Source: Bacteroidales bacterium UBA5206 (GTDB taxonomy: Bacteria; Bacteroidota; Bacteroidia; Bacteroidales; Tenuifilaceae). From it: a DNA stretch of 6,386 bases. The position numbers and the translations under genes were made by a program. Positions 4,586 through 6,386 of the stretch are shown in pieces (positions within the stretch are counted from its first letter, which is position 1; the number at the start of each line of letters is the position of its first letter). The notes under the pieces are model-generated. The model made no database searches. It was given only the letters and a program-made list of their open reading frames with translations, and was not told where the DNA came from. The DNA is taken from the NCBI GenBank assembly GCA_002412705.1, contig DHVO01000181.1, positions 1-6,386 on the forward strand, in the 5' to 3' direction.

Positions 4586-6316
4586 ATGTTGAAAGTAATA
4601 GAAATTGAAAATATAAAAGGAATTAGTCAACGAAAATTTGAACTGAACATTATCCCCAACAAACCAAGTCTCTTGGTAGCACCAAATGGATTTGGCAAAA
4701 GTTCTATCGCAACAGCCTTCAATTCTATGAACAATAATCGGATTGTTCTAGATGAGGACAATCAACATTCAGGCAATCCAGCGCATCAGCCAAGAATTTT
4801 CATTGAATATTCAAAACCTGATTTATCTATTGTGCCACTTGAAGCAACAAGCAATTCCAATACAATTAGTAATGAGTTTGATTACTTTGTCATTAACAAT
4901 TTAACCAAGCCGAAGGGTATTGGCTCACCTTACGGCAGAGCAACAGCAACTTTAGAAATTAAAGATGTAGTATTAGTTGACCGCATTCCTGCTAATGTTC
5001 CGTTTGGTTATTCATATCGCGATACTTGTGCAAGGTTTGGCGATTGTTCACGGGTACTTCCAAATATCTCAAATGATGTTTTGGTTAACTTACTTCTTAT
5101 TGAACAACTAAGTGGGAATTATCAGGCATTACAGCGCGCAAATGGCGATAAACTCCAAAGGCGGATAAATGCAATAATTGATGAAATTAATTTACAAGGA
5201 GGACGTGCTCAAGAAGTAATTGAATGGATTAGAATAAATCGGTTAGATGATTTGAAACAAATAGATTATCTAAACACAATCGGAAATCTGATAAATGAAT
5301 TTGACATTGGTTATAATTCAGAAGTAAAAAGCTATTTAGCTGCTATCCAATTAATATGGCTATTCAATAATAACCCCAATGTTTTCAAAAACGCATGTAC
5401 TCATAGTAACTATAGTTTAGACAGAAAAAGATTTGATGATAATATTCGTCCATTGTGCACTTGGAAAAATATTCGTTCAAGTGAAACAGGAGGTAAACTT
5501 GTTGTAAAATTTCCTGACGCTCACCATATTTCAAATGGACAGCGTGATATTTTGACATTTATCTCAATGCTTTTTCGTGCAAAGAGAAATCTGAGTAAAC
5601 AAGCAAATATTCTCATCATTGATGAAGTTTTTGACTACTTGGATGATGCCAATCTGACCGTAGCTCAATTTTACATTACAAAATTCATTGACGAGTATAA
5701 AACACTTGGGAAAAGGATTTATCCTTTAATTCTGACCCATTTGAATCCAAATTATTTCAAAAACTTTGCTTTCAGTAATCAGAAAGTTTACTACTTGGAT
5801 AAATCAACTATTCAAGTCAGCCAAAACATGATAAACCTTCTTAGAAATAGGAATCACGCTTCACTTGGCGATGACGTTTCTAAATACTTATTGCATTACG
5901 ACCCAGGAACCATAAATAAAAGAGCCGAGTTTCGAGCATTACATATTTCTGAACTGTGGGGGGAGGGCAACAATTTTGTACAACATTTGTACACCGAAGT
6001 TTTAAATTATTTGAATGGTCAACCTTATGACCCCTTTGCGGTTTGTGGTGGTGTTCGGGTGAAAATTGAAGAAATCGCATACAATAAGTTACTAAGTGGT
6101 CAAGCAAGAACAGCATTTCTACTAACTCATAAGACACGGAGTAAATTAGAAAAAGCTGAAGAAATGGGTGTTGACTCTCCAGAATCCCATTATTTACTTG
6201 GGATTATTTATAACGAGGGAATGCATTGGAAAGACAATCAGGATAATATCTCCCCGATTGCATCAAAACTTGAGAACTTAACGATTAAAAACCTGATTAG
6301 TGATGTTTTCAAATAA
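4586..6316 (+). CDS. ABC/RecF-like AAA family ATPase, probable accessory (defence-type) gene
   Basis: A 576-residue P-loop ATPase of the SMC/RecF/AAA_15-AAA_21 kind. The N-terminus MLKVIEIENIKGI is the usual first strand, followed by Walker A APNGFGKS (32-39). The ABC signature is S316-N-G-Q-R-D321, Walker B ILIIDE ends in D346-E347 with the D-loop FDYLDD after it, and the switch His is H385 in ILTHLNP. All catalytic positions look intact. Only about 280 residues separate Walker A and the signature, with no long coiled coil, so it is not a Rad50/SMC rod protein. Residues about 400-576 form an extension I do not recognise, with blocks GVRVKIEEIAYNKL and PESHYLLGIIYNE. No membrane segment or signal is seen. 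GC content is far below that of cca, with AAT/AAA/ATT-rich codons, suggesting transfer. There is no partner gene in the window. Relatives with this build include PtuA of Septu and Abi or ABC-3C ATPases, but the family here is unassigned. Confidence 0.88.
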   Translation: MLKVIEIENIKGISQRKFELNIIPNKPSLLVAPNGFGKSSIATAFNSMNNNRIVLDEDNQHSGNPAHQPRIFIEYSKPDLSIVPLEATSNSNTISNEFDYFVINNLTKPKGIGSPYGRATATLEIKDVVLVDRIPANVPFGYSYRDTCARFGDCSRVLPNISNDVLVNLLLIEQLSGNYQALQRANGDKLQRRINAIIDEINLQGGRAQEVIEWIRINRLDDLKQIDYLNTIGNLINEFDIGYNSEVKSYLAAIQLIWLFNNNPNVFKNACTHSNYSLDRKRFDDNIRPLCTWKNIRSSETGGKLVVKFPDAHHISNGQRDILTFISMLFRAKRNLSKQANILIIDEVFDYLDDANLTVAQFYITKFIDEYKTLGKRIYPLILTHLNPNYFKNFAFSNQKVYYLDKSTIQVSQNMINLLRNRNHASLGDDVSKYLLHYDPGTINKRAEFRALHISELWGEGNNFVQHLYTEVLNYLNGQPYDPFAVCGGVRVKIEEIAYNKLLSGQARTAFLLTHKTRSKLEKAEEMGVDSPESHYLLGIIYNEGMHWKDNQDNISPIASKLENLTIKNLISDVFK

Positions 6317-6329
6317 ACCCCCATTCGTC

Positions 6330-6386
6330 TCAGCCCCAGCCCAAGTCGTATCCCCCCACAAGTTGCACCAGCAATGCATCCGTCTT
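6330..6386 (-). CDS. Possible 3' end of a minus-strand gene (partial)
   Basis: Read on the minus strand from the window edge, the frame is open for 18 codons to a TGA at 6332-6330, ending LVGGYDLGWG. The Gly/Trp-rich ending resembles the tails of some TolC/NodT-type outer-membrane efflux proteins, but this is a loose impression. The stretch is GC-richer than the ATPase gene and so looks like host sequence. With only 57 bases, an open frame can occur by chance. If real, it would converge with the ATPase gene across a 13 bp gap with no terminator. Confidence 0.3.
   Translation of the reverse strand, partial: KTDALLVQLVGGYDLGWG

Noticed and set aside
1..6386. CRISPR arrays, tRNA or rRNA genes, insertion sequences
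   Set aside because: No regularly spaced repeats, no tRNA-like cloverleaf segments and no transposase or terminal inverted repeats were seen on reading both strands.

Overview
The window looks like chromosomal DNA of a member of the Bacteroidota, probably from the Bacteroidales/Marinilabiliales side. The reasons are the absence of Shine-Dalgarno sequences before the starts, several TAnnTTTG boxes of the Bacteroidota -7 type, and the Bacteroides-like form of the thioredoxin and the tRNA nucleotidyltransferase. This placement is inference, because no rRNA or other marker gene is present.

Region 1 (1-2030, plus strand): the last 24 codons of an unrecognised gene are followed 11 bp later by a YafY-type WYL-domain regulator. 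Then come a stand-alone GyrI-like (effector-binding) protein and a small cysteine-rich DUF3795 protein. The last two lie 40 bp apart and probably share a transcript, and the regulator is a natural candidate to control them. A strong hairpin terminator at 1989-2025 closes the block.

Region 2 (2030-4303): a classical thioredoxin (minus strand) converges on that same terminator, which works in both directions. Divergent from it, across a 282 bp AT-rich spacer, is a tRNA nucleotidyltransferase (Cca-type, with HD domain and a charged tail) ending in a textbook intrinsic terminator. Its start is most likely the GTG at 2717 rather than an upstream TTG. The spacer carries an 11 bp direct repeat (19 bp period) at a candidate promoter.

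Region 3 (4304-6386): GC content falls from about 50-60% in the cca gene to about 25-35% here (sample lines counted by eye). A 280 bp non-coding leader precedes a lone 576-residue ABC/RecF-like ATPase. It has intact Walker A, signature, Walker B and H-loop motifs, and a C-terminal extension of about 175 residues that I do not recognise. After its stop the composition turns GC-rich again, and the final 57 bp may be the 3' end of a minus-strand gene. The ATPase looks like a one-gene accessory insertion between housekeeping genes. Proteins of this general build are common in phage-defence and DNA-damage functions, so it is the best candidate for an undescribed system in this window, but nothing in the sequence proves that role.
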